Below, in pieces: positions 9,155 to 16,952 of a stretch of DNA of 64,000 nt. A model generated the notes under the pieces. It made no database searches. It saw only the letters and a list, made by a program, of their open reading frames with translations, and was not told the DNA's origin. Location of the stretch: assembly GCF_040545805.1 (NCBI RefSeq), contig NZ_JBEPMO010000003.1:124001-188000 (forward strand), written 5' to 3'. Numbering within the stretch: position 1 is the first letter of the stretch; each line of letters begins with the position of its first letter. Origin of the DNA: Moheibacter stercoris. Lineage in GTDB: Bacteria; Bacteroidota; Bacteroidia; Flavobacteriales; Weeksellaceae. Position numbers and translations under genes: made by a program.

Positions 9155-9162
9155 CAAAACTA
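9155..9162 (-). promoter_or_regulatory. -7 box TAGTTTTG for the efflux operon
   Basis: This is a perfect TAnnTTTG on the minus strand, ending 5 bases before the ATPase ATG. No clear -33 TTG is visible at the usual spacing. Confidence 0.5.
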
Positions 9163-9228
9163 CAAAGGTTTTGACTTATATGTAAGGAAAATGAACAGAA
9201 AGTTACAGCCTAAACAAAATATTATGGA

Positions 9229-11691
9229 TTAAGAAGGATCAACATCAATTTCAATCCGAACTGACCGAAAGGCTTGAATCGTATGCAAACTTTCAATGCT
9301 CTTTTGAATCCATTCTTTGACCTTTGCTGCAGAGGCTCCTTCTGGAATTTTGATCAATACTTGTCGGATGTATAAATTTCGAATTCGCCCAATGGAAGGT
9401 TCAATCGGACCCAACAAATGTTTTTCGTCAAACATAGGTTTCAGCAAGCGCACAAATTCCGTCGAAACTTTGTCCACCTTTTCCACTTTGGCATGTCGGA
9501 ATGTAAGTTGAACCAAACGCAAATAAGGCGGATACAAAAAGGACTTACGTTCATATAAAATATCTTTCGCCGTTTTTTCGTAATCGTATCGAGTGACATT
9601 TTGCAAAACTTCATGATCGGGATTAAAGGTCTGAATCAATACTTTTCCTTGTTCCTTTCTTCTACCCGCTCTTCCTGCCACTTGTGTCAACAATTGAAAG
9701 GCTTTCTCATGTGCACGAAAATCTGGAAAATTCAACAAAGAATCGGCACGAATTACGCCCACCAAACCAATGTTGGAAAAATCCAATCCTTTGGCAACCA
9801 TTTGGGTTCCGACCAAAATATCGATTTCCTGTTGCTCAAATGCCTCAATCGTTTTTTCGTAAGCATGCTTTTTTCGCATGGCATCTACATCCATTCGCGC
9901 AATTTTCTTGTCGGGAAATAAAGATTGCAATTGTATCTCGATTTGTTCCGTCCCGATACCTTTTGTAGTCAATTCCAAACTTTGGCAATTGGAACATTTA
10001 GTTGGCCTTCCCTGAGAATGTCCGCAATAATGACATTTCAACCTATTGGAAAACTTATGAAAAGTCAAGGGAACATCGCAATTGGGACAATAAGGCGAGT
10101 GACCGCAAGACATACATTCCACAACTGGCGCAAAACCACGTCTGTTTTGAAAAATCAACACCTGTTTTCCTTCTTTGAAGGTATCACGAATGGCTTCTTC
10201 CAAAGTTCGACTTACATCGCCCACCATTTCCTTGTTGCGAATTGATCTTTTCAAGTCGATTAATTCAATCTTGGGCAATTCTACATCGGTAAAGCGTTTC
10301 GTTAATTGAACATAGCCATATTTCCCTATTTGGGCATTATGATAAGATTCCAAAGAAGGTGTTGCCGAGCCTAAAATGATATTGGCTTGAAACATAGAAC
10401 CCAAAACCAAGGCCATATCACGCGCATGAAAAAAAGGTTTAGTATCACTTTGTTTATAGGCCGATTCATGTTCTTCATCCACAATGACCAATCCTAAATT
10501 CTGAAAAGGCAAAAACAAAGCAGATCGAGCTCCAATGACGATTTTGTATTCGTCATTCAAAGTATTATTCCACAACTCAACGCGTTCATTTTGATTGAAT
10601 TTCGAATGATAAATCCCAACTTTGTCACCAAAATGCTTCCGAATTCGTTGCACCATTTGAGAGGTAATGGAAATTTCGGGAAGCAAGAACAAAGTGGTTT
10701 TATCTTCTTCTATTTTTTGTTCAATCAACTTAATGTAAATCTCCGTTTTGCCCGAAGAGGTTACACCATGCAAAAGTACCGTTTTGGATTCCTCAAAATA
10801 TTCTTCAATCAGCTTTTGGGCCTTGTATTGCTCTAAGTTTAATTCTTCTGAATCAATGATGTCATTTTTCACCTCTTCGATTCGAGAAATTTCCAAATCA
10901 TAAATTTGCACCAATCCTTTCTCTTCCATCGAATTGATCATGGAATGAGTTCCTCCATACTTTTTCAAAAATTGAGAAATCTTAATCGGTTTAGAAGATT
11001 GCGCTTCTTCCACAATTAATTGAAGAATGGTTTCTCGTTGTTTGGTTGCATTTTTCAATTTGTGGAGTGATTCATTGAAAAGCTTTTCGTTGGATTTCAG
11101 CTCAGGATTTACTCGAACAAATCGTTCTACTTTGGGCGTATATTTCTCTTTTAAAACTTCGTCCAAATGAATGATTCCCTTTTCCCACAAAGATTTGATG
11201 ACTGGAATCGCTGATTTTCGCTCGACGATTTTGGCAATTTCGCTGACAGACAAAATTCCTTTCTGATTGATGGCATTGACCACCATCCATTCTTCCTCGG
11301 CAAGATGTTCTTGGATTTGTTCAATCGTTCCGATGAATTTCACAAAGGTTTCACTTTCCCATTTTAGCGCGGTTGGAAAGGCATTTCGGTACACATCGCC
11401 CAAGGAACATAGATAATAATTGGCCATCCACTCCCAAAATTTGATTTGAATTTTGGTTACTAAAGGTTCGGTATCGAGAATGGTGTCAATCATTTTGGTT
11501 TTGTACAATTCCGGCTTTTGGTTGTGAAGAGAATGCACAATTCCCGTGTACAATTTATTGGAACCAAATGGAACCGAAACTCTTTGTCCAACTTTCAAAT
11601 AAGGAACATCAACGGGAGAAATTTCGTAAGTGAAAGTTCCCGGCAAAGCCAATGGCAAGATGATTTCCGCAAATTTGAATGGATTTGTCAT
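9229..11691 (-). CDS. priA: Primosomal protein N', replication restart helicase PriA
   Basis: The protein has 820 residues. The N-terminal DNA-binding domain (about 1-105) starts FAEIILPLALPGTFTYEI. The helicase core carries Walker A GVTSSGKTE (from 309) and the DEEH box (405-408, VIVDEEHESAYKQ). An eight-cysteine zinc-binding insertion reads CMSCGHSPYCPNCD, then CHYCGH, then CSNC. Helicase motifs GTQMVAKGLDF and QVAGRAGR follow. PriA reloads DnaB at stalled forks, and dnaB itself lies 4 kb upstream on the same strand. The length is slightly above the E. coli enzyme (732). The gene has its own leader and no close operon partner. Confidence 0.96.
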   Translation of the reverse strand: MTNPFKFAEIILPLALPGTFTYEISPVDVPYLKVGQRVSVPFGSNKLYTGIVHSLHNQKPELYKTKMIDTILDTEPLVTKIQIKFWEWMANYYLCSLGDVYRNAFPTALKWESETFVKFIGTIEQIQEHLAEEEWMVVNAINQKGILSVSEIAKIVERKSAIPVIKSLWEKGIIHLDEVLKEKYTPKVERFVRVNPELKSNEKLFNESLHKLKNATKQRETILQLIVEEAQSSKPIKISQFLKKYGGTHSMINSMEEKGLVQIYDLEISRIEEVKNDIIDSEELNLEQYKAQKLIEEYFEESKTVLLHGVTSSGKTEIYIKLIEQKIEEDKTTLFLLPEISITSQMVQRIRKHFGDKVGIYHSKFNQNERVELWNNTLNDEYKIVIGARSALFLPFQNLGLVIVDEEHESAYKQSDTKPFFHARDMALVLGSMFQANIILGSATPSLESYHNAQIGKYGYVQLTKRFTDVELPKIELIDLKRSIRNKEMVGDVSRTLEEAIRDTFKEGKQVLIFQNRRGFAPVVECMSCGHSPYCPNCDVPLTFHKFSNRLKCHYCGHSQGRPTKCSNCQSLELTTKGIGTEQIEIQLQSLFPDKKIARMDVDAMRKKHAYEKTIEAFEQQEIDILVGTQMVAKGLDFSNIGLVGVIRADSLLNFPDFRAHEKAFQLLTQVAGRAGRRKEQGKVLIQTFNPDHEVLQNVTRYDYEKTAKDILYERKSFLYPPYLRLVQLTFRHAKVEKVDKVSTEFVRLLKPMFDEKHLLGPIEPSIGRIRNLYIRQVLIKIPEGASAAKVKEWIQKSIESLHTIQAFRSVRIEIDVDPS

Positions 11692-11785
11692 TTCACGGGC
11701 AAGTTAAGGCAATTGTCGAAATTTAGGAAATGGAATTTTGGGCGTTTCCCCGTTGTATAAAGTCTTGTATAAAAAAAAATTTAAC

Positions 11786-11890
11786 CACAACGGGGGCAGG
11801 CTTTCCGTTGCAATCTTTTTTGTCATGCTAAGTTTGCCTGTCCGTCGAAGGAGGTTCTAAATACAAAAAAGGATTTCCACTGCAATCCTT
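11786..11890. repeat. Dispersed-repeat-like noncoding block
   Basis: This GC-richer intergenic stretch contains GGGGGCAGGCTTTCCGTTG, a GTCATGCTAAG...GTCGAAGG segment, and GGATTTCCACTGCAATCC. These resemble the short palindromic elements scattered between genes in flavobacterial chromosomes; that resemblance is from memory, not a search. CTTTCCGTTGCAATC and TTTCCACTGCAATCC look like degenerate copies of each other. The block contains no credible reading frame. The AT-rich tail after it has GATTTCAGATTTC-type simple sequence. Confidence 0.5.
11869..11890 (-). terminator. Likely terminator of proline dehydrogenase mRNA
   Basis: The stem AAGGATT/AATCCTT, with an 8-base loop, is followed by a run of Ts on the minus strand. 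It is the first good terminator after the proline dehydrogenase stop, about 370 bases downstream, so the tandem repeat would be transcribed as a long 3' UTR. Confidence 0.5.
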
Positions 11891-11937
11891 AACGCATTTT
11901 AAGATTTTTGATTTCAGATTTCAAATTTTAATCCTTT

Positions 11938-12258
11938 GTCATTTCGACGTAGGAGAAATCTCAAACCTTTGTCATTTCGACATCGGAGAAATCCCAAACC
12001 CTTTTCATTCGACAAAGGAGAAATCTCAAACCTTTGTCATTTCGACGTAGGAGAAATCTTTATTATCTGTCATTTCGACGTAGAAGAAATTTATATTCTT
12101 TGTCATTTCGACATCGGAGAAATCTCAATCTTTTGTCATTTCGACAACAGAGAAATCTCAATCTTTTGTCATTTCGACGTAGGAGAAATCTTTATTATCT
12201 GTCATTTCGACGTAGAAGAAATTTATATTCTTTGTCAATTCGACATCGGAGAAATCTA
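11938..12258. repeat. Ten tandem copies of a 33-bp unit
   Basis: The core GTCATTTCGACGTAGGAGAA recurs at 11938, 11971, about 12004, 12036, 12069, 12102, 12135, 12168, 12201 and 12234. The period is exactly 33 bp apart from one 1-base slip at the third copy. Copies 4-6 and 8-10 are almost identical to each other, one mismatch over about 88 bases, which shows a later duplication of a 132-bp block. The last copy runs into the TAG stop codon of proline dehydrogenase. Because 33 is a multiple of three, open frames run through the array on the plus strand, but they are simple 11-residue repeats and not believable genes. Confidence 0.95.
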
Positions 12259-13428
12259 CTTCCCCTTTCTACGTTTAATTTCTTTTTCAATCAAGGAAAG
12301 TTCGCGTCCCGTTTGGCCCGCAACAGAAGTATTTTCCTGTGCACGACGAATCAAATACGGCATCACTTCTTTGATGGGACCATACGGCAAATATTTCGCG
12401 ATATTGTATCCCATATTTCCCAATTTGAAACTAATGTTGTCACTCATCCCAAACAATTGTCCGAACCATATTTTATGGTTTCCATTTTCGATATTGTGCT
12501 TTTGCATCAATTCCGTTAAAAGTTGACAAGAATCTTCGTTATGCGTTCCGGCAAACAAAGAAATACGGTGATGATTTTGGGTGATGAACTCCAAAGCGGC
12601 ATTGTAATCACGATCTGTTGAGGCTTTGTCGGGTTGAATAGGAGACGGATAATTCTCTGCTTCCGCTCTTGCTCTTTCCTTTTCCATATAAGCACCACGA
12701 ACAACCTTGAAACCTAATAAATAATTTTCTGCTTCTGCTTTTTGGAACATCTTTTTCAAATAAGCCAAACGATCGTGACGATACATCTGCAAGGTATTGC
12801 AAACAATGCAACGATTGATGTTGTATTTTTTCATCATTTCGTCTGCCAAATCATCGGCTGCATCTTGCATCCAACTTTCTTCGGCATCAATCATCATGGT
12901 CACATCATTGTCAAAGCCGGCTTTGCAAACTTCATCAAAACGATCTCGGATGGATTGCCATTTTTGCTTTTCGTCTTCGGTCATGGGAAGATTTTTTCCC
13001 ATTTTTTCGTACAAATCAATTCGACCAAAAGCGGTCGGTTTGAAAACAACGAAAGGAATTTCTTTGGGATTTTCTTTGGCAATTTTGACCAAACGTAAAA
13101 TTTCATCTTTTACTCGATCAAATTCCTCTTCAGATTCTTGGCCTTCTACCGAATAATCCATGATGGAACTAACGCCATATTGGTACAAATCTTTGGCGAC
13201 TTTCAAACATTCAGCTGTTGTTTCACCTCCGACGAATTGACTATAAATCGTACGTCTGACAATCGGTTTTACCAATGGCAAATCCGCTGCAAAAGGGATT
13301 TTAAACATTATCGTTCCCAATTTTGTCAAAGTGGGATTGGCTATTAATTTGAATAAAGTATGTGCTTTTTTCAAGTCAGCATCAGACTTTGATTCAAAAG
13401 CTGTTTGAGTATCGTCAAATAACGGCAT
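12256..13428 (-). CDS. Proline dehydrogenase (FAD-dependent)
   Basis: The 390-residue enzyme oxidises proline to pyrroline-5-carboxylate and passes electrons to the quinone pool. The catalytic TIM-barrel motifs are present: MMIDAEESWMQDAAD, CNTLQMYRHDRL, LGFKVVRGAYMEKERARA, and near the C-terminus YLPYGPIKEVMPYLIRRAQEN with the paired arginines that bind the proline carboxylate. It is a stand-alone enzyme, not a PutA fusion, and no P5C dehydrogenase gene is in the window. The gene sits alone between two repeat-rich intergenic blocks. The final three codons (GKK-type basic tail) abut the tandem repeat. Confidence 0.93.
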   Translation of the reverse strand: MPLFDDTQTAFESKSDADLKKAHTLFKLIANPTLTKLGTIMFKIPFAADLPLVKPIVRRTIYSQFVGGETTAECLKVAKDLYQYGVSSIMDYSVEGQESEEEFDRVKDEILRLVKIAKENPKEIPFVVFKPTAFGRIDLYEKMGKNLPMTEDEKQKWQSIRDRFDEVCKAGFDNDVTMMIDAEESWMQDAADDLADEMMKKYNINRCIVCNTLQMYRHDRLAYLKKMFQKAEAENYLLGFKVVRGAYMEKERARAEAENYPSPIQPDKASTDRDYNAALEFITQNHHRISLFAGTHNEDSCQLLTELMQKHNIENGNHKIWFGQLFGMSDNISFKLGNMGYNIAKYLPYGPIKEVMPYLIRRAQENTSVAGQTGRELSLIEKEIKRRKGK

Positions 13429-13447
13429 GAATGATTGTTTTGGTGTA

Positions 13448-13455
13448 CAAATTTA
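13448..13455 (-). promoter_or_regulatory. -7 box TAAATTTG for proline dehydrogenase
   Basis: This perfect TAnnTTTG on the minus strand predicts a leader of roughly 16 bases. A -33 TTG is not clear at the normal distance. Confidence 0.45.
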
Positions 13456-13552
13456 GCCAATGTTGATAGATAATAAAAAATAAATATGGTGTAGAAATTT
13501 TAGATTTCGGATTTTAGATTTCAGATTTTTAATGGAGTATTATACTTACTTC

Positions 13553-13672
13553 CTTCACCCGCGTGAGGGATTATAGCGGATATCCTTTTTATGAAAAACC
13601 GTTTTACGGAATTTTTATAAAAAGATAGAAGCGGAAAGCCCGACCTGAAGTGAAACGGAAGGACACGCCCAT
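13553..13672. repeat. Palindromic dispersed-repeat-like element
   Basis: The block has an internal cruciform: CTTTTTAT and ATAAAAAG flank AAAAACCG-TTTTA-CGGAATTTTT. Outer arms read GCGGATATCC on one side and AGAAGCGGAAAGCCCGACC followed by GGACACGCCC on the other. The end 'GCGGAAAGCCCGACC...GGACACGCCC' resembles an element I associate with many flavobacterial intergenic regions; this is recall, not a search. It is far more GC-rich than its surroundings and contains no gene. The upstream 13498-13531 is TTTAGATTTCGGATTTTAG-type simple sequence. Confidence 0.6.
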
Positions 13673-13679
13673 AAACAAA

Positions 13680-13705
13680 AAATCCAGCTCTTACGAACTG
13701 GATTT
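13680..13705 (-). terminator. Terminator of dnaB
   Basis: The stem AAATCCAG/CTGGATTT has a 10-base loop and a T-run on the minus strand, 40 bases after the dnaB stop. Confidence 0.75.
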
Positions 13706-13744
13706 ATAGTATTCCTTATATATAGTTTACCTTTCTACAAATTC

Positions 13745-15328
13745 TTAGAATGGCATATCATCGTCTTCGTCACTTCCAAAACCAGAGTCTTTGAAATCAT
13801 CAAATGCGCCAAAAGAGTCTTGCGGATTTCCGACCGGCAGATTAATCGAACTTCCAAATTCCATATTTCCTCCCGCATCGTCTTTGTTCATGGAACTTTG
13901 GAATTCAAATCCGCTAAATCCGAAATCTTCTTCTAAGTCCATAAATTTCGCTTGGTCGTTGATGAAACGCAAACGAATGTTTTCCAAGGCACCGTTACGG
14001 TGTTTTGCAATGATGAATTCCGCTTGACCCGCACATGGCGTTCCTTGCTCATCATCCCAAACGTCCAATTTATAGTATTCAGGTCGATAAATAAAAGACA
14101 CAATATCGGCATCCTGCTCAATGGCTCCCGATTCACGTAAGTCGGACAACAAAGGTCGTTTATTTCCTCCACGGGTTTCCACCGAACGGGACAACTGAGA
14201 AAGTGCAATTACTGGAATGTTCAATTCTTTCGCAATCGATTTTAAATTTCGGGAAATGGTTGAAATCTCTTGTTCACGGTTACCAGTTGACTTTCCTCCT
14301 CCCAAGGTCATCAACTGCAAGTAGTCAATGATGATAAGTCGAACCCCGTGTTGCGAAACCAATCGTCTTGCCTTGGCACGTAAATCGAAAATAGACAAAG
14401 CTGGTGTATCGTCAATAAACAAAGGTGCGTCTTCCAAACTTTTCACCTTGTTGTACAATTGTTTCCATTCGTGATCGGCCAAAGTAGCTTTTCTCAATTT
14501 CTCTGATGAAATCCCTGTTTCACTCGAAATCATACGCGTGATCAATTGGACACTTGACATCTCCAATGAGAAAATTGCCGTTGGAATGTTTTGGTCAACC
14601 GACATATTTCTTGCCATGGAAAGAACGAATGCCGTTTTCCCCATCCCGGGACGTGCTGCCAAAATGATCAAATCGGATTCTTGCCAACCTGAGGTAATCT
14701 TGTCGACTTGGGTAAATCCAGAAGGCACACCACTCATCCCTTCTTTTTCGGACATCGCCTTGATTTTATCAATCGCTTCACGAACAAGGGTATTGGAATC
14801 AGAAAAACTTCGTTTGATACCACCTTCGGTTATTTCAAATAATTTACTTTCAGAATAGTCCAATAATTCAAACACATCAGACGTTTCATCGTAGGATTTG
14901 TCAATGATATTGGATGAAATTTCGATTAGCTGACGCAAAATATATTTTTCAATCAATACTCTTGAATGATATTCAATGTGCGCTGCAGAAGAAACTTTTT
15001 GTGTTAATTGAATCAAATAATAATCACCACCAACCATTTCTAGTTTCCCTTCACTTCGAAGTTCGTTGGAAACGGTCAACAAATCGATAGGTTGTGTATT
15101 GTTGAATAATTTTCGAATTGCTGCGAAAATGGTTTGATGTTGAATTTTATAAAAAACTTGTGGCATCAAGACATCGATGACTTCGTCGATTCCTTTTTTA
15201 TCAATCATCATCGCACCAAGTACCGCTTCTTCCAAATCAATAGCCTGAGGCGGAATTTTCCCTCTCTCTAAGTTAATGATTCTCTGATTTTTATGCTGCT
15301 GAACTGTAGATGTATCCAAATTTTCCAT
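13745..15328 (-). CDS. dnaB: Replicative DNA helicase DnaB
   Basis: The 527-residue hexameric helicase unwinds the replication fork. The N-terminal domain (about 25-130) starts PPQAIDLEEAVLGAMMIDKK. The RecA-like domain has Walker A AARPGMGKTA, then SLEMSSVQLITRMI, the Walker B region VRLIIIDYLQLM, and motif LSQLSRSVETRGGNKRP. The C-terminus has an extension of about 70 residues beyond the core, rich in Gly/Phe/Asp, ending SDEDDDMPF. That tip looks like the SSB C-terminal peptide (DDDIPF), which is unusual to note in a helicase. No intein or loader gene is present. Confidence 0.96.
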   Translation of the reverse strand: MENLDTSTVQQHKNQRIINLERGKIPPQAIDLEEAVLGAMMIDKKGIDEVIDVLMPQVFYKIQHQTIFAAIRKLFNNTQPIDLLTVSNELRSEGKLEMVGGDYYLIQLTQKVSSAAHIEYHSRVLIEKYILRQLIEISSNIIDKSYDETSDVFELLDYSESKLFEITEGGIKRSFSDSNTLVREAIDKIKAMSEKEGMSGVPSGFTQVDKITSGWQESDLIILAARPGMGKTAFVLSMARNMSVDQNIPTAIFSLEMSSVQLITRMISSETGISSEKLRKATLADHEWKQLYNKVKSLEDAPLFIDDTPALSIFDLRAKARRLVSQHGVRLIIIDYLQLMTLGGGKSTGNREQEISTISRNLKSIAKELNIPVIALSQLSRSVETRGGNKRPLLSDLRESGAIEQDADIVSFIYRPEYYKLDVWDDEQGTPCAGQAEFIIAKHRNGALENIRLRFINDQAKFMDLEEDFGFSGFEFQSSMNKDDAGGNMEFGSSINLPVGNPQDSFGAFDDFKDSGFGSDEDDDMPF

Positions 15329-15556
15329 AGGATTGGCTAAATTATAAAAAGCTAAAAGATTTCCGATGATGAAATCCGAAATAAGTTTTGAACAATTGAA
15401 ATTCTGTTAAAATTTTAAGATGGATTTAACAAAGGCACGGTATTTGAAAAATGATTTTTATCATGATTTGACTAACTGATTGATTTTGCTCAATTAGAAG
15501 GTCCTCAAATAAAAACAGGTACCCGTTTTAAGTGTTTAATTAAAAAATCTATTACA

Positions 15557-16486
15557 ATGAGCAAACATCGACAATTATCATGGGACGATTATTTATTTCA
15601 AAATCGTCATAAAGCTTATGGAGCCTATGCCTTACGAACTGGAGAAGGAAGAAATTTATTGAAATCACTTTTAATTGGGGTTTCATTTATTGGTATTTTA
15701 GTTTTGGTATTTTCTTTTACGAATAAAAAAACTGCAGAAGAAATACCTGTCATTACGTGTGAATTTGGAGTAGATATTGATTTAACGGAGATCCCAGAAC
15801 AACCCAAAAGAGAAAAACCTGTTTTACCTACGGCTCCAAAAGTCATTCCTCCCACAACAACAAAGGAAAAATTGGATTCTGATATCATACCTGAACCAAC
15901 TAATGAGCCGAGCAATGAAACTCCCTTAAATAAAAATGAAAACATAGGCAAAACAGAAGTTGAGGATGGTCAAGAAGCGAGTGAAGGTAGTGGCGTTTCT
16001 CAAGTTGGACACACACAAGACGGAACTGAAAATGGATTAGGCGACAAAGATGGAACAAATGATGTTCCAGAAATCCCTGCTCAGCCAGAAAAAATCTTTC
16101 AACCTCGAGATGTTTCCAAAATGGCCATTTTCCCTGGATGTGAAAAGGCTACGAAGTCAAAAGAGAGTTTGCAGATTTGTATGGCGCAACAATTAAACAA
16201 GGAATTGGGCACTCAATTGGACAATTTCAGTACGATTGCCGAGCGCTATAATATTGACAAAGCGACCACTAAACTACAGTTCATTGTCAATCATCAAGGA
16301 AAGATTGTTCAAGTAAAAGCAATAGGAGGAAACAATCAGCATTTTAGTAAGGAAGCTCAAGAAGCGATGAAAAGGATTGCAGAGAGATTGATTCAAAGAG
16401 GAAAAATCATTCAACCTGCTGAAATGAACGATGGATCTAAAGTGAATATGAGTTTTACTCTTCCTGTCCAATTTATGGTACAATAA
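15557..16486 (+). CDS. Energy transducer TonB family protein
   Basis: The 309-residue protein begins with the Bacteroidota TonB-family motif LSWDDYLFQNRHKAYGAYALR in the cytoplasm, then one membrane helix (about 36-52, LLIGVSFIGILVLVFSF). A Pro/Glu/Lys/Thr-rich periplasmic linker follows at about 75-175. A TonB C-terminal domain ends it (about 190-309, FPGCEKATK, ATTKLQFIVNHQGKIVQVKAI, NMSFTLPVQFMVQ). It should transmit proton-motive energy from ExbBD to outer-membrane receptors. ExbB and ExbD are not in the window. A phosphate-binding-like lipoprotein follows about 1 kb downstream. Confidence 0.88.
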   Translation: MSKHRQLSWDDYLFQNRHKAYGAYALRTGEGRNLLKSLLIGVSFIGILVLVFSFTNKKTAEEIPVITCEFGVDIDLTEIPEQPKREKPVLPTAPKVIPPTTTKEKLDSDIIPEPTNEPSNETPLNKNENIGKTEVEDGQEASEGSGVSQVGHTQDGTENGLGDKDGTNDVPEIPAQPEKIFQPRDVSKMAIFPGCEKATKSKESLQICMAQQLNKELGTQLDNFSTIAERYNIDKATTKLQFIVNHQGKIVQVKAIGGNNQHFSKEAQEAMKRIAERLIQRGKIIQPAEMNDGSKVNMSFTLPVQFMVQ

Positions 16487-16518
16487 AATTCCCCTTTTAT
16501 ATATTCCCCCATAGTTTG

Positions 16519-16543
16519 AACTCCGCTTTATGCGGAGTTTTTT
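16519..16543 (+). terminator. Terminator after tonB
   Basis: The stem AACTCCGC/GCGGAGTT, with loop TTTAT, is followed by six Ts. Confidence 0.85.
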
Positions 16544-16952
16544 ATTGGATCTAATGTACGCATTAGGTGAATTCTTAAAACCTATTCAAAAATTTCTACT
16601 TGATAATGAGGAATCAAACTTCCAATCGGAAAATAAATTGAAACATTTCAATTGACTACTATAAATACCTAGAATTAATTATGTAAATTTAGTCAATGAG
16701 AAAATGGGCTTTCTCAGGTTTATGTCAATTAGTTTATTAAATTTTATCTCTATGAAATATCCTTATATAAATAAGCACTCATTGGTTTATAATCGATATT
16801 TTTCTCTCAAAACACTCCTTCTCTACTACTCCGATTAAATGCATTAATCACTCTATTACTAATCTAATTTTTCTACCCACTTAAATCTTTCACGAATCAA
16901 ACCAATAAAGAAGTGAAAGGTTATTGCGCCTACACTTAAAATATGTTACGTT
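16544..16952. other. Gene-free AT-rich stretch
   Basis: About 400 bases between the tonB terminator and the next gene contain no credible reading frame, RNA gene or repeat that I can see. It must hold the promoter of the following small surface protein, but no perfect TAnnTTTG box stands close to that start. Confidence 0.5.

Noticed and set aside
11938..12258. Possible CRISPR array
   Set aside because: The 33-bp units follow one another with no unique spacers, there is no cas gene, and a 132-bp block is duplicated.
11936..12526. Two overlapping plus-strand open frames, rich in FRRRRNL / FRHRRNL repeats
   Set aside because: They are translations of the 33-bp tandem repeat, which is a multiple of three, and they run on antisense to proline dehydrogenase.
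12742..13347. Several antisense open frames of 70-120 codons over proline dehydrogenase
   Set aside because: They are shadows of the real gene with no plausible start context or family match.
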